From the NCBI RefSeq assembly GCF_014697615.1, contig NZ_JACJSD010000016.1:87071-151070 (forward strand): a stretch of DNA of 64,000 bases. Direction: 5' to 3'. Source of the DNA: Nostoc sp. FACHB-280 (GTDB lineage: Bacteria > Cyanobacteriota > Cyanobacteriia > Cyanobacteriales > Nostocaceae). Both the position numbers and the translations under genes were made by a program. Under the pieces are notes generated by a model. That model worked only from the letters and a program-made list of their open reading frames with translations. It made no database searches and was not told the DNA's origin. Each line of letters opens with the position of its first letter. The stretch's first letter is position 1. Positions 34,964 to 43,720 of the stretch are shown here, piece by piece.

Positions 34964-35518
34964 ATGTTAAAGCCTGTTAGCTACAAAACAGATGAACACC
35001 GAGCTTATCAACAAGCTTTAGATGATTTCGGCATCACCGAATTACTAGCCAATATCAAAAACTACTCTGACGCAGACTTTGATAGCACTTGGATGCAACT
35101 CCAGCAGCAAGAAATAGAAACTCTAGCGGCAATTCTGATTTCTGCGTTAACTCACAGCATCAATGGTAAATTGCTTGCCGCTTATCTCCATCTCATGAGG
35201 CACAATCACCAAGATATAGCCCCAGGTTTGATTAATCTGAAATACCCAGACACATCTATTGAACTTCCCGCTAACTTTCCTGATGTCGCCAAGACACCCA
35301 GATTTTTATATGGCGATCACTTGCGTTGGCTCTCTACTGAAAGCGATACTGACTGGGGTATTGTCATTGGTCGATTTTATAGCTTTGCAAGCGATCGCTG
35401 CTGCTGGAGTTGGTGCTACCTGATTTGGTTGAGCAAAGATAGCCCTAGTGCTGCTTGGACATCCGCCGATATTGCTTGGGAAGAAGATTTAGAACCAATC
35501 AGCGAGGAGACACACTGA
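34964..35518 (+). CDS. Hypothetical protein of a small cyanobacterial HTH cassette
   Basis: 184 residues from ATG 34964 (MLKPVSYKTDEHRAYQQ), chosen because AGGAGA lies 9 nt upstream. A longer in-frame reading to 34871 would run through the leader hairpin. The N-terminal two thirds is helical (WMQLQQQEIETLAAILISALTHSINGKLLAAYLHLM). A Trp-rich segment follows (CCWSWCYLIWLSKDSPSAAWT), then an acidic tail. I recognise no domain. The stop overlaps the next start (ATGA), so it is coupled to the HTH gene. Together they look like a small mobile or plasmid-type regulatory pair. Confidence 0.65.
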   Translation: MLKPVSYKTDEHRAYQQALDDFGITELLANIKNYSDADFDSTWMQLQQQEIETLAAILISALTHSINGKLLAAYLHLMRHNHQDIAPGLINLKYPDTSIELPANFPDVAKTPRFLYGDHLRWLSTESDTDWGIVIGRFYSFASDRCCWSWCYLIWLSKDSPSAAWTSADIAWEEDLEPISEETH

Positions 35519-35820
35519 TGAATCCTCATCCACTCAAGCAGCGAGAGCAAGATTTGATGCAATTCTATAGTTATTGTCAATTGGGAATGACTCCCAAGCA
35601 GTTTTACACTAAGTGGCAGATGAACCACGAAGAAATTGCTCAGATTTGCGATCGTTCCCTTTCCACCGTGCGACGCTGGTTTGCTAGAGGTAAAAACTAC
35701 CGCCGTCCCATGCCAGCCGATTTACGCCACCTGGCACTGATGAACTTTCTGCTGGAACACTTTGAGGAGATGCCCGAAGAACTGTTGCAGAAACTGTGTT
35801 TTCCAGACAAAAGTGAGTAG
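35518..35820 (+). CDS. Small helix-turn-helix protein
   Basis: 100 residues from ATG 35518, overlapping the preceding stop. A helix-turn-helix is visible at about 25-57 (MTPKQFYTKWQMNHEEIAQICDRSLSTVRRWFARG), followed by a basic patch NYRRPMP and a helical tail (LALMNFLLEHFEEMPEELLQKL). It should bind DNA. The target is unknown. A clear terminator follows the gene 38 bp after the stop. Confidence 0.75.
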   Translation: MNPHPLKQREQDLMQFYSYCQLGMTPKQFYTKWQMNHEEIAQICDRSLSTVRRWFARGKNYRRPMPADLRHLALMNFLLEHFEEMPEELLQKLCFPDKSE

Positions 35821-35858
35821 AAACTGCATCTAATTTCAATATCAAAATGATATTTCTT

Positions 35859-35888
35859 GCCAGCCTGTGTCTCAGTAGGCTGGCTTTT
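35859..35888 (+). terminator. Rho-independent terminator of the HTH cassette
   Basis: GCCAGCCT (35859-35866) and AGGCTGGC (35877-35884) form an 8-bp GC-rich stem with a 10-nt loop followed by TTTT. It is oriented to end the two-gene transcript on the plus strand. Confidence 0.75.
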
Positions 35889-35923
35889 GTCTTGGAATTT
35901 ACAGATATTACCAGGAGTACTTC

Positions 35924-36124
35924 ATGACTTACCTTGAAAAGCTCAGTCCTTGGTGTATAGTCCGGCTTTTACCTAATATGCAGAACCAGATTGTAACTCG
36001 TTTTCGTCGCCGCAGCGATGCGGAAGCGCATTTACAAGTTTTGCGCCGACTCATCCCTGGTGTGAGTTTTACACTGATTTTCAATGTGCCGTTAGAGGAA
36101 CAAGATTTGACTGCTGTAGAGTAA
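35924..36124 (+). CDS. Small conserved hypothetical protein
   Basis: 66 residues, starting at an ATG with AGGAG 9 nt upstream. The sequence is MTYLEKLSPWCIVRLL, a basic middle (TRFRRRSDAEAHLQVLRRL) and a beta-like C-terminus (SFTLIFNVPLEE). I cannot assign a family. It follows the HTH cassette terminator and appears to be a separate cargo gene with a good ribosome site. Confidence 0.6.
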   Translation: MTYLEKLSPWCIVRLLPNMQNQIVTRFRRRSDAEAHLQVLRRLIPGVSFTLIFNVPLEEQDLTAVE

Positions 36125-36537
36125 GTAGCAATGAAATTAAAAAACATCGATTAATTCAACAATTAATAACAAGTAAAAAACTAGACAAGCTAAATTAACT
36201 TTTGAACGTATGATTTACAAATTTCTGCGATCGCACTGACAAATAACTTAACCCTCATTACCCATAACACTAGAGAATTTCAACGCATTAATGACTTGTT
36301 GATTGCGGATTGGCAGATATAGCGATCGCCGAAATAGCAATTGCGATCGCATCCTATTTTTACCTGAAACTGGCAGTGGGCGATCGCAAAATCAGTATAT
36401 TATCTTTTCACAAATAAAAAACACTCATCCACGAAGTTCTTCCATTGTCAGAAACACATCATTTGTGATGAAAATGTAAGTTTTTCCGGGATTTAGGGCG
36501 TTGGTGTTGAATTATTCCCATTATATATTTGCATCTC
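36125..36537. other. Intergenic gap ahead of the CHAT operon
   Basis: About 410 bp, unusually dense in GCGATCGC-type (HIP1) sites or parts of them (36227, 36321, 36342, 36379). No gene is seen. It should contain the promoter of the TPR-CHAT operon. Confidence 0.45.
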
Positions 36538-39500
36538 ATGCCCTCACTCATGAACGAACAGCGTCAGCAAGCTTATCTCAACCTGATTCGCAGTCTGTTA
36601 GATGCCCCTAGTGGTGAAGAACCAAAGATTTTAGCCACACACCAAGATTTACTTGATGCTGGCTTGGTGCAAAAAGTAGAAGAAGTAGCACAGATGTGTT
36701 CTCAACATGGAGATGAGAAGACAGCGAATAGGTTGCAAAATTTGGCAATGCAACTACGGGAAGCGTTGAATCTAGATACTCAAGTAGATTTGCAATCTCT
36801 GAGTGAAGAAGAGAAACAAGTATATCTCCAATTCTTGAAGGAGGTACTACAGGCAACCAAAGACAACAGACGTAATCCCCAGGTAGTTTACCCCTTACTG
36901 GAGAGGAATACAGACAAACTTGATGGAGTGCTTGCAGAAATACTACGTGATTGGGGAACAAATACACTGAGGGAAAAGAAAGCAGATGCGGCATATGTAG
37001 CATTGGTTATTGTTACATTTAGCCATTTAATTCAGCAATTTCCCAAGGGTGACAAAGCTAGTAATATAGAAATTGCCATAACAGGCTGTAAAGTCGCGTT
37101 AACTGTCTACACCAACAAAGCCTTTCCTCAAGAATGGGCAATGACGCAAAATAATCTTGGCATTGCCTACAGCGAGAGAATCAAAGGAAAAAAGGCTGAG
37201 AACATCGAAATTGCGATCGCTGCTTTTACTGCGGCTTTAACTGTCTGCACTAGAGAACGTTTGCCTCAACAATGGGCAATGACGCAACATCATCTTGCTG
37301 CGGCCTACTATTCTAGAATAGTAGGCGACAGAGCAGATAACATCGAAAATGCCATTGCTGCTTCTAATGCTGCTTTAACTGTCTACACTAGAGAAGCTTT
37401 GCCTCAATATTGGGCAATGGCGCAAAATCATCTCGCCATGACCTACAGGGAGAGAATCAAAGGAGACAGGGCAGATAACATCGAAATTGCGATCGCGGCA
37501 TATACTGCGGCTTTAACTGTCATAACTAAAGAAGCCTTGCCTGTTTATTGGGCAGGTACGCAAAATCATCTCGCAAATGCCTACAGGGAGAGAATCAAAG
37601 GAGACAGGGCAGATAACATCGAAAATGCCATTGCTGCTTTTAATGCTGCTTTAACTGTCTACACTAAAGAACGTTTGCCTCAACAATGGGCAATGACGCA
37701 AAATAATCTTGGCATTGCCTACAGCGAGAGAATCAAAGGAAACAGGGCTGAGAACATCGAAATTGCGATCGCTGCTTTTACTGCGGCTTTAACTGTCTAC
37801 ACTAGGGAAGCTTTGCCTCAACAATGGGCAATGACGCAAAATAATCTCGCAAATGCCTACAGGGAGAGAATCAAAGGAGATAGGGCTGAGAACATCGAAC
37901 AGGCTATCACGGCTTATACTGCTGCTTTAACTGTCAGAACCAGGGAAGCTTTGCCTGTTGACTGGGCAACAACGCAAAATAATCTCGCAACTGCCTACTG
38001 GGAGAGAATTAAAGGAGACAGGGCAGATAACATTGAAAATGCCATCGCGGCTTTTACTGCGGCTTTAACTGTCAGAACTAGAGAAGTTTTGCCTTTTGAA
38101 TGGGCAATGACGCAAAATAATCTCGTAAATGCCTACAGGGATAGAATCAAAGGAGACAGGGCTGAGAACATCGAAAATGCCATTGCTGCTTCTACTGCTG
38201 CTTTAACTATCTACACCAGAGAAACTTTGCCTGTTGACTGGGCAACAACGCAAAATAATCTTGCCAATGCCTACAGCGAGAGAATTAAAGGAGACAGGGC
38301 AGATAACATCGAACAGGCTATCGCGGCTTATACTGCTGCTTTAACTGTCAGAACCAGGGAAGCTTTGCCTCTAGATTGGGCAACAACGCAAAATAATCTC
38401 GCCATTGCCTACAGCAAGAGAATTAAAGGAGACAGGGCAGATAACATCGAACAGGCTATCGCGGCTTATACTGCTGCTTTAACTGTCAGAACCAGGGAAG
38501 CTTTGCCTCTAGATTGGGCAATGACGCAAAATAATCTCGCCATTGCCTACAGCAAGAGAATTAAAGGAGACAGGGCAGATAACATCGAAAATGCGATCGC
38601 GGCTTATACTGCGGCTTTAACTGTCTACACTAGGGAAGCTTTGCCTGTTGACTGGGCAGCAACGCAACATAATCTCGCTGCTGCCTACAGCGATAGAATC
38701 AAAGGAGACAAGGCTGAGAACATCGAAAATGCCATTGCTGCTTCTACTGCTGCTTTAACTGTCTACACTAAAGAAGCTTTGCCTCAAAACCATGCAGAAG
38801 CTTTGTGGGAAATGGGAATTACTTACCAAAATGTAAACAAGTTTGAGTTAGCATACAATGCTTTTAAGTCTGCCATTGACACAGTAGAATCTTTACGGGA
38901 AGAAATAGTATCTGGTGAAGAAAGCAAGCGTAAACAAGCTGAATATTTTAACAAAGTTTATAGCCACATGGTAGAAGTTTGCAGGGAATTAAATAATATT
39001 ACCGAAGCAATAGAATATGCTGAACGTAGTAAAACCCGCATTTTAGTTGAGCAAATCCTCGAAAGTGACTCTAAAATCTTCTTCCCCCTAGATGTTGTGA
39101 CTCAACTAGAAACCTACAGGGATGAAATAAAAGTAGGACAATATCAAATCCAATATGGTAAAGCGAAAAGTCCCCAAATCTTAGCAAAACATCTTCAAGA
39201 ATTGCGCCAACAGCGTAATGAATTACAAGATAAATATTTACCTATTGGTTCTAGGTTCAAGTTTGATAAATTCCCAGAAACTTTAGATGCAAATACAGCA
39301 GTTATAGAATGGTACATTGCCTCAGATAGAATTCTCGCGTTTATTATCCAACCTCACGGACAAAAATTAACCTCTTGGCAATTACCACCAGAAGAGAAAA
39401 CAGCCCTAATTGACTGGGTAAATGAATATTTACAAGATTACTACAACCCAGAAGACGAAAATAAAATCCAATGGCAGAACCAACTAGCAACACGCCTGAA

Positions 39501-40464
39501 CAACTTAGCAGAAATTCTGCACATTGAAGAAATATTAGCCCACATCCCCGAACAATGCCAAAGATTAATCCTCATTCCTCATCGCTTTTTGCACCTATTC
39601 CCTCTCCATGCTTTACCAGTCAAATCATCATACTTAATTGACTTATTCCCCAAGGGCGTAAGCTATGCACCTAGTTGTCAAATCTTACAACAAGTGCAAC
39701 TGCGTCAACATCCTGAATCTCAATCATTATTAAAATCCTTATTTGCTGTCCAAAACCCGACAGCAGATTTATATCAAGACTACGAAAAAGACTTAGGTGC
39801 AGTCGCCGCCATCAAAAAGAAATTTACTCAAGCTCATATTATCAAACAAGCCAACGCTAACAAATCAGCAATTCTCCATGTTGATGAAAATCATCACACC
39901 ACCCTAAACCAAGAATTACGCCAAGCGAACAACATCTTTTTCTTTTGTCACGGCTACTTCAACCCTGACTCTCCCCAAGATTCCGGCTTACAATTAGCCG
40001 ACACAAACCTAACTTTAACAGAGATCATCGCTCACTTCAAATTAGCAAACTGTCATTTAGTCACCCTTTCAGCTTGCGAAACTGGGATGATAGATTCCAG
40101 AAACACCAGTGACGAATACATAGGTTTACCCAGTGGCTTTTTGTTAGCTGGTAGCACCAATGTAGTAAGCAGTCTTTGGACTGTCAGTGCTACAGCTACA
40201 GCTTTATTCATGATGAAATTTTACGAAGAACTCCAGCAGCAAACTAATATTGTATTAGCTCTAAACGCAGCACAACGCTGGTTAAGAAATACAACAACCA
40301 AAGGCTTTCAAGATTGGCTACCTAAATCATCATTAAGTATATCTTGGCAGAAAGTAATAGATAAATACTTTACTGAAATCGCCAAAGACCAAGGAGAATC
40401 TACACCACCCTTTGAGTCACCTTTTTATTGGGCTGCTTTTTATCACGCAGGTAAAGGAGTTTAA
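36538..40464 (+). CDS. Giant TPR-CHAT protease
   Basis: About 1308 residues from ATG 36538 (MPSLMNEQRQQAY). An ATG at 36550 is equally possible, since neither has a clear ribosome site. Residues 1-175 are helical. Thirteen nearly tandem 46-residue TPR-like units (about 174-771) each carry NIE.AI.A(Y/F/S)TAALTV.T.E.LP..WA.TQNNLA.AY. A helical linker follows, then a CHAT caspase-like domain (about 1030-1308) with catalytic His in FFFCHGYFNP (H1138) and Cys in VTLSACETG (C1180). It should be a cysteine protease held in check by the TPR sensor until triggered. It heads an operon with a small acidic gene (3-bp gap) and a membrane protein gene. In the cargo of a transposon beside restriction genes, a role in phage defence is likely but unproven. 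Confidence 0.88.
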   Translation: MPSLMNEQRQQAYLNLIRSLLDAPSGEEPKILATHQDLLDAGLVQKVEEVAQMCSQHGDEKTANRLQNLAMQLREALNLDTQVDLQSLSEEEKQVYLQFLKEVLQATKDNRRNPQVVYPLLERNTDKLDGVLAEILRDWGTNTLREKKADAAYVALVIVTFSHLIQQFPKGDKASNIEIAITGCKVALTVYTNKAFPQEWAMTQNNLGIAYSERIKGKKAENIEIAIAAFTAALTVCTRERLPQQWAMTQHHLAAAYYSRIVGDRADNIENAIAASNAALTVYTREALPQYWAMAQNHLAMTYRERIKGDRADNIEIAIAAYTAALTVITKEALPVYWAGTQNHLANAYRERIKGDRADNIENAIAAFNAALTVYTKERLPQQWAMTQNNLGIAYSERIKGNRAENIEIAIAAFTAALTVYTREALPQQWAMTQNNLANAYRERIKGDRAENIEQAITAYTAALTVRTREALPVDWATTQNNLATAYWERIKGDRADNIENAIAAFTAALTVRTREVLPFEWAMTQNNLVNAYRDRIKGDRAENIENAIAASTAALTIYTRETLPVDWATTQNNLANAYSERIKGDRADNIEQAIAAYTAALTVRTREALPLDWATTQNNLAIAYSKRIKGDRADNIEQAIAAYTAALTVRTREALPLDWAMTQNNLAIAYSKRIKGDRADNIENAIAAYTAALTVYTREALPVDWAATQHNLAAAYSDRIKGDKAENIENAIAASTAALTVYTKEALPQNHAEALWEMGITYQNVNKFELAYNAFKSAIDTVESLREEIVSGEESKRKQAEYFNKVYSHMVEVCRELNNITEAIEYAERSKTRILVEQILESDSKIFFPLDVVTQLETYRDEIKVGQYQIQYGKAKSPQILAKHLQELRQQRNELQDKYLPIGSRFKFDKFPETLDANTAVIEWYIASDRILAFIIQPHGQKLTSWQLPPEEKTALIDWVNEYLQDYYNPEDENKIQWQNQLATRLNNLAEILHIEEILAHIPEQCQRLILIPHRFLHLFPLHALPVKSSYLIDLFPKGVSYAPSCQILQQVQLRQHPESQSLLKSLFAVQNPTADLYQDYEKDLGAVAAIKKKFTQAHIIKQANANKSAILHVDENHHTTLNQELRQANNIFFFCHGYFNPDSPQDSGLQLADTNLTLTEIIAHFKLANCHLVTLSACETGMIDSRNTSDEYIGLPSGFLLAGSTNVVSSLWTVSATATALFMMKFYEELQQQTNIVLALNAAQRWLRNTTTKGFQDWLPKSSLSISWQKVIDKYFTEIAKDQGESTPPFESPFYWAAFYHAGKGV
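37057..38850 (+). repeat. Tandem 138-bp repeats in the TPR-CHAT gene
   Basis: Thirteen in-frame units of 138 bp. The units starting at 38299 and 38437 differ at only about two of 138 bases, which points to recent duplication or gene conversion. Others vary mainly in the codons around the NIE(I/N/Q) and LP..WA positions. Confidence 0.88.
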
Positions 40465-40467
40465 TAA

Positions 40468-40845
40468 ATGTCATCTCAAAATAGCATCCAAGCCTTTATT
40501 GAAATACTTAATTCACAATCACAGTTAATTTCTCAAGCAGACTGGGAAGAATTACAGCAAATACGTAGCAATTTCCCAGAAGATGACAATGAAGAAATTG
40601 CCGAAATATTAGAAGAGTGGTTACAAACAGCATCTCGCAGTCAACTGTTAGCAGCTTACACCCAAAACCTCGAAATAATCACTGCCAAATCTTCTATTGA
40701 TGTAGGTAAAAACTTAGGTATAGCTAACAGTAAATCACAGACACCACCAGATAAACCCAGCCCATCATCAAAGGAATTATTAGACAATGCTATTAAACTC
40801 AACGCGCCTTTATCAGACAAGCCAAAATCTCAACCAACACAGTGA
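40468..40845 (+). CDS. Small acidic protein of the CHAT operon
   Basis: 125 residues. The N-terminal half is acidic and helical (QADWEELQQIRSNFPEDDNEEIAEILEEWLQTASRSQLLAAY). The C-terminal half is a Pro/Ser/Lys-rich, probably disordered tail (SKSQTPPDKPSPSSKELLDN). No family is recognised. It begins 4 bp after the TPR-CHAT stop and overlaps the start of the next gene by 4 bp, so all three are translated from one message. It may be an adaptor, inhibitor or protease substrate. That is inference from position only. Confidence 0.65.
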   Translation: MSSQNSIQAFIEILNSQSQLISQADWEELQQIRSNFPEDDNEEIAEILEEWLQTASRSQLLAAYTQNLEIITAKSSIDVGKNLGIANSKSQTPPDKPSPSSKELLDNAIKLNAPLSDKPKSQPTQ

Positions 40846-42245
40846 AGAATTTTAGCCTCAGCCTCTACGCTTTTCATCTCCGCCACACCCTCACCCATCT
40901 TCCTGATGAAGTTGTGGCAGATGCTCATTTCTTATGGGATAATTTGGTGAAATTGGGAGAGAATACCCTTACCTTTCCCGGCTTAAAAGATTTGCGCTCA
41001 AAACTAGTTTCTTATAATCATGGTGTATACACACCCCAGCAAGAAACAGCTATCAAAACTGAATGGTTAAGCATTTCAGGAAAAGATTTAGACTTAGGTA
41101 GTCTCCCCACTCCAGCCGGATTTAACATTAACGCTAATCTTCAGCCATTCTTACTTAATGACACCTACGCCATAGATTTAACCTTATCTCCCGAATTACC
41201 AAACACCGAAATAGACATCCCCCAACTGCAACATTTCCAACCCCAATATTTATTACCCGCTAATATTCAAGCATCATTAGGACAAACATTATCAATTTAT
41301 GGAGAAGTAGAACCCAGTGAAGATTGTGAGACTTTAGCACAAAAAATTGCCATAGCCTTAGTAGCAGGAACTAACTTAAATTCTCCCATATTAATACACA
41401 AGGGAGAATTGTTTGAGAGTTTATTATTTGAATACCAAGCACTTGACACCAGCGCACCAGATAACCCTGCTAAACAGTGTCAAATTTTAATAGTCATCAA
41501 TAATAATCAATCACCAACAGCACAACTGGCAACAACAGCGCATGAATGGTTATTAAAGTTACTTTGGAGCTATCATAAAATCCTTTATATCTATCAACTA
41601 GCGCGTCAACGCTATGGAGAAGGGAGAAAAATTTACGGCTATTTAGAAAATAAAATCCAAGAATTTAACAGTCTGATAACTGTAAATCAACCAAAATTAT
41701 CTGCACTAAAAAGTTTAATATCCCAAGTTCCGCAAACAAGCTTAGACTACACTAGATGCTGTCAAGATTTAGAAACCCACCACACAGCAATTACTACAAA
41801 CATTACTAATTACAAAACCTGCTTAGATAATATTACAGCCATTAATAACGGCAATATTCCCCAAACCTGGGAAAACTTTTTCAACAAAGAATGTCAAAAA
41901 TGGCAACAACAAATCCAAACAGATATTAACTATCTTGCTCCAGGTAAAGAAATATTTGGACAATTAGTTGATACAATTCGGGGTGTAGTAGAAACACAAC
42001 AAGCAGAGAGCGATCGCTCTTTAGAACGCACCATCCAAGTATTAGGTATAGCCTTTGGTGGCGGTGCAATAGTTTCTGGTGTCGTCACCCAACACATAGA
42101 TAAACCATTCGCACCAATTAATTTCAAGTACCCAGTTCATCCCTTGGTATCATCTTTATTTTGGAGTGTTTTAGCTACCATTATCTTTGGTATGTTAGCG
42201 TGGTGGATCACTCAACCGAAACCAAAGAGAAATAAACAGAAGTAA
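40842..42245 (+). CDS. Two-helix membrane protein of the CHAT operon
   Basis: 467 residues from a GTG at 40842 overlapping the upstream stop. The first 290 residues are soluble and unrecognised (RHTLTHLPDEVVADAHFLWDN near the start). A coiled-coil-like section spans about 260-385. At the C-terminus are two membrane helices (about 396-414, VLGIAFGGGAIVSGVVT, and 432-455, SSLFWSVLATIIFGMLAWWIT) and a basic tail KPKRNKQK. The arrangement of a soluble domain, coiled coil and C-terminal helical pair resembles membrane-acting effectors. It could be the protein that the CHAT protease cleaves or releases. No homology supports that by eye. Confidence 0.65.
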   Translation: MKNFSLSLYAFHLRHTLTHLPDEVVADAHFLWDNLVKLGENTLTFPGLKDLRSKLVSYNHGVYTPQQETAIKTEWLSISGKDLDLGSLPTPAGFNINANLQPFLLNDTYAIDLTLSPELPNTEIDIPQLQHFQPQYLLPANIQASLGQTLSIYGEVEPSEDCETLAQKIAIALVAGTNLNSPILIHKGELFESLLFEYQALDTSAPDNPAKQCQILIVINNNQSPTAQLATTAHEWLLKLLWSYHKILYIYQLARQRYGEGRKIYGYLENKIQEFNSLITVNQPKLSALKSLISQVPQTSLDYTRCCQDLETHHTAITTNITNYKTCLDNITAINNGNIPQTWENFFNKECQKWQQQIQTDINYLAPGKEIFGQLVDTIRGVVETQQAESDRSLERTIQVLGIAFGGGAIVSGVVTQHIDKPFAPINFKYPVHPLVSSLFWSVLATIIFGMLAWWITQPKPKRNKQK

Positions 42246-42383
42246 GCAGAGTTAGAGCAAGTTATCCTACTCACGCCACATCGATATTAAGAATAATCTT
42301 GCTGTGCGATCGCACAAATTTTTTAGACAACCAGATTAATTCACCCAGAGACTTGTTTAATTTCACGCTTTTCTCTGGTGTGT

Positions 42384-42890
42384 TTACAAGCCCTTCTGTT
42401 GCTTTGTCATTTCCGCAAACAGCATCCTACATCTAGGACAACACCCATCTTGCCATAGCGCAGGTATTTTGAAAGGTGCTTGACAATTGGGACACTTCGC
42501 TAAAATTTTGAGTTGATGGCGATCGCATTTCCATACTGATTTATACTGCCATTCAATTCGGTGACGAGGTGCTTCAGCATAACAAGCCCCACACAAGCGA
42601 ATTGGCTCATGCTGCATTCCCACTCCAGCAGGTGGTAACATCTGGGCTAACCTTTGGGCATCCACTTCTACCACAGATGCGATCGCTTCCAACTCTTTTT
42701 GGCTAGGGCGAGGATTAAAATGAAATCTTTCCCAACGTGCCACTACAGCACCAATTCCTGCCAAACTACCCAACCCACTCGGAGATAAATGGTTAGTACG
42801 TCTGAACCTACCAAGAAAGTGGCTCAGACTCTCTCCTTCATAGGGTTCAATCAAGAATAGCCAAGGTTTAACATTTGGTGCTTCTATCAT
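42384..42890 (-). CDS. tniQ: TniQ, target-selection subunit of the CAST
   Basis: A short (168-residue) TniQ typical of type V-K, linking Cas12k to the TnsC filament. The N-terminal WLFLIEPYEGESLSHFLGRFRRTNHLS is the family signature. Two zinc sites follow: C100/C103/C122/H125 (LCGACYAE...KCDRH) and C133/C136 with C150 or C151 and C154 (AKCPNCQAP...GCCPRCRM). All ligands are present. The start overlaps the tnsC stop by 4 bp (ATGA). It is the last gene of the tnsB-tnsC-tniQ operon. Confidence 0.95.
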   Translation of the reverse strand: MIEAPNVKPWLFLIEPYEGESLSHFLGRFRRTNHLSPSGLGSLAGIGAVVARWERFHFNPRPSQKELEAIASVVEVDAQRLAQMLPPAGVGMQHEPIRLCGACYAEAPRHRIEWQYKSVWKCDRHQLKILAKCPNCQAPFKIPALWQDGCCPRCRMLFAEMTKQQKGL

Positions 42891-43717
42891 TTGTACTCCT
42901 TAGCTACTTCCTGTAAAACAGCCTTGTCAATCTTCTTCAATCCTCTTGATAAAGAACGAATTGCTGCTTCCCTCAGAATCTCATCAAGGCGACCAATGTA
43001 GCCTTCAGTTGCTGATGTGAGAATCCTGAGCATCTCCTTACTTGTCAGATTAGAAGATACTGGCAGTTTCAAAACCATTTGTTCCCACATTTCTACTGTC
43101 TTCTTGAAATCCTCTCCCGACAATTTACCAAAGCGCAGGTGTGGCATAAAGCGTTCTTTAACTTGCTCATTCCTCTTAATTACTGCATCCAAACGGTCTG
43201 TTCCTACCAGTACCACAGCAATTCCTAAATCTTCAGCAATATCTCGCACATCAGCAAAAGTTTCAGGTTTAAGACGATCAGCTTCATCAATAATCAGCAT
43301 CTCTACGCCACAACCCTTAAGTACTTCTATAGCCCTATCACGAAAATCAGATACTGTTCCTTTGGTTACTCGATATTTGAGGTACTCAGTAATCTTCTTA
43401 AATAAATCCTTGGGGCCACATTTTTGGTTAGGTCGAATATAAACGACAGGAACAATTGGCGGTCTTCCAGCTTCCTGCTGTGGCTTATGCCTTAATCTAT
43501 AGGCATCACAAGCAACTGTCTTACCAGTTCTCGATTCCCCAACTACTCGGCAACATTTTCTTGCTTTGCGCTTGCCATCTAACCAATCATGGAGAGTTTT
43601 GACCTGCTGTAGCGGCACAATACTCTTACCCTTCAAACGAGCAGTTTCAGTTTGTAACCACTCTTCATCTGGTTTTACTCCTCCCAATTGCTGGGCGATC
43701 GCACTTGCTTCTGTCAT
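42887..43717 (-). CDS. tnsC: TnsC, AAA+ ATPase of the CAST
   Basis: Forms ATP-dependent filaments on target DNA that pass the Cas12k/TniQ signal to TnsB. The 276 residues have Walker A GESRTGKT (60-67), Walker B LIIDEADR (141-148) and the sensor region VVLVGTDRLDAVI. The C-terminal lid ends in KAVLQEVAKEYK. Length and order match type V-K TnsC. It starts 3 bp after the tnsB stop and overlaps tniQ by 4 bp. Confidence 0.95.
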   Translation of the reverse strand: MTEASAIAQQLGGVKPDEEWLQTETARLKGKSIVPLQQVKTLHDWLDGKRKARKCCRVVGESRTGKTVACDAYRLRHKPQQEAGRPPIVPVVYIRPNQKCGPKDLFKKITEYLKYRVTKGTVSDFRDRAIEVLKGCGVEMLIIDEADRLKPETFADVRDIAEDLGIAVVLVGTDRLDAVIKRNEQVKERFMPHLRFGKLSGEDFKKTVEMWEQMVLKLPVSSNLTSKEMLRILTSATEGYIGRLDEILREAAIRSLSRGLKKIDKAVLQEVAKEYK

Positions 43718-43720
43718 TGT

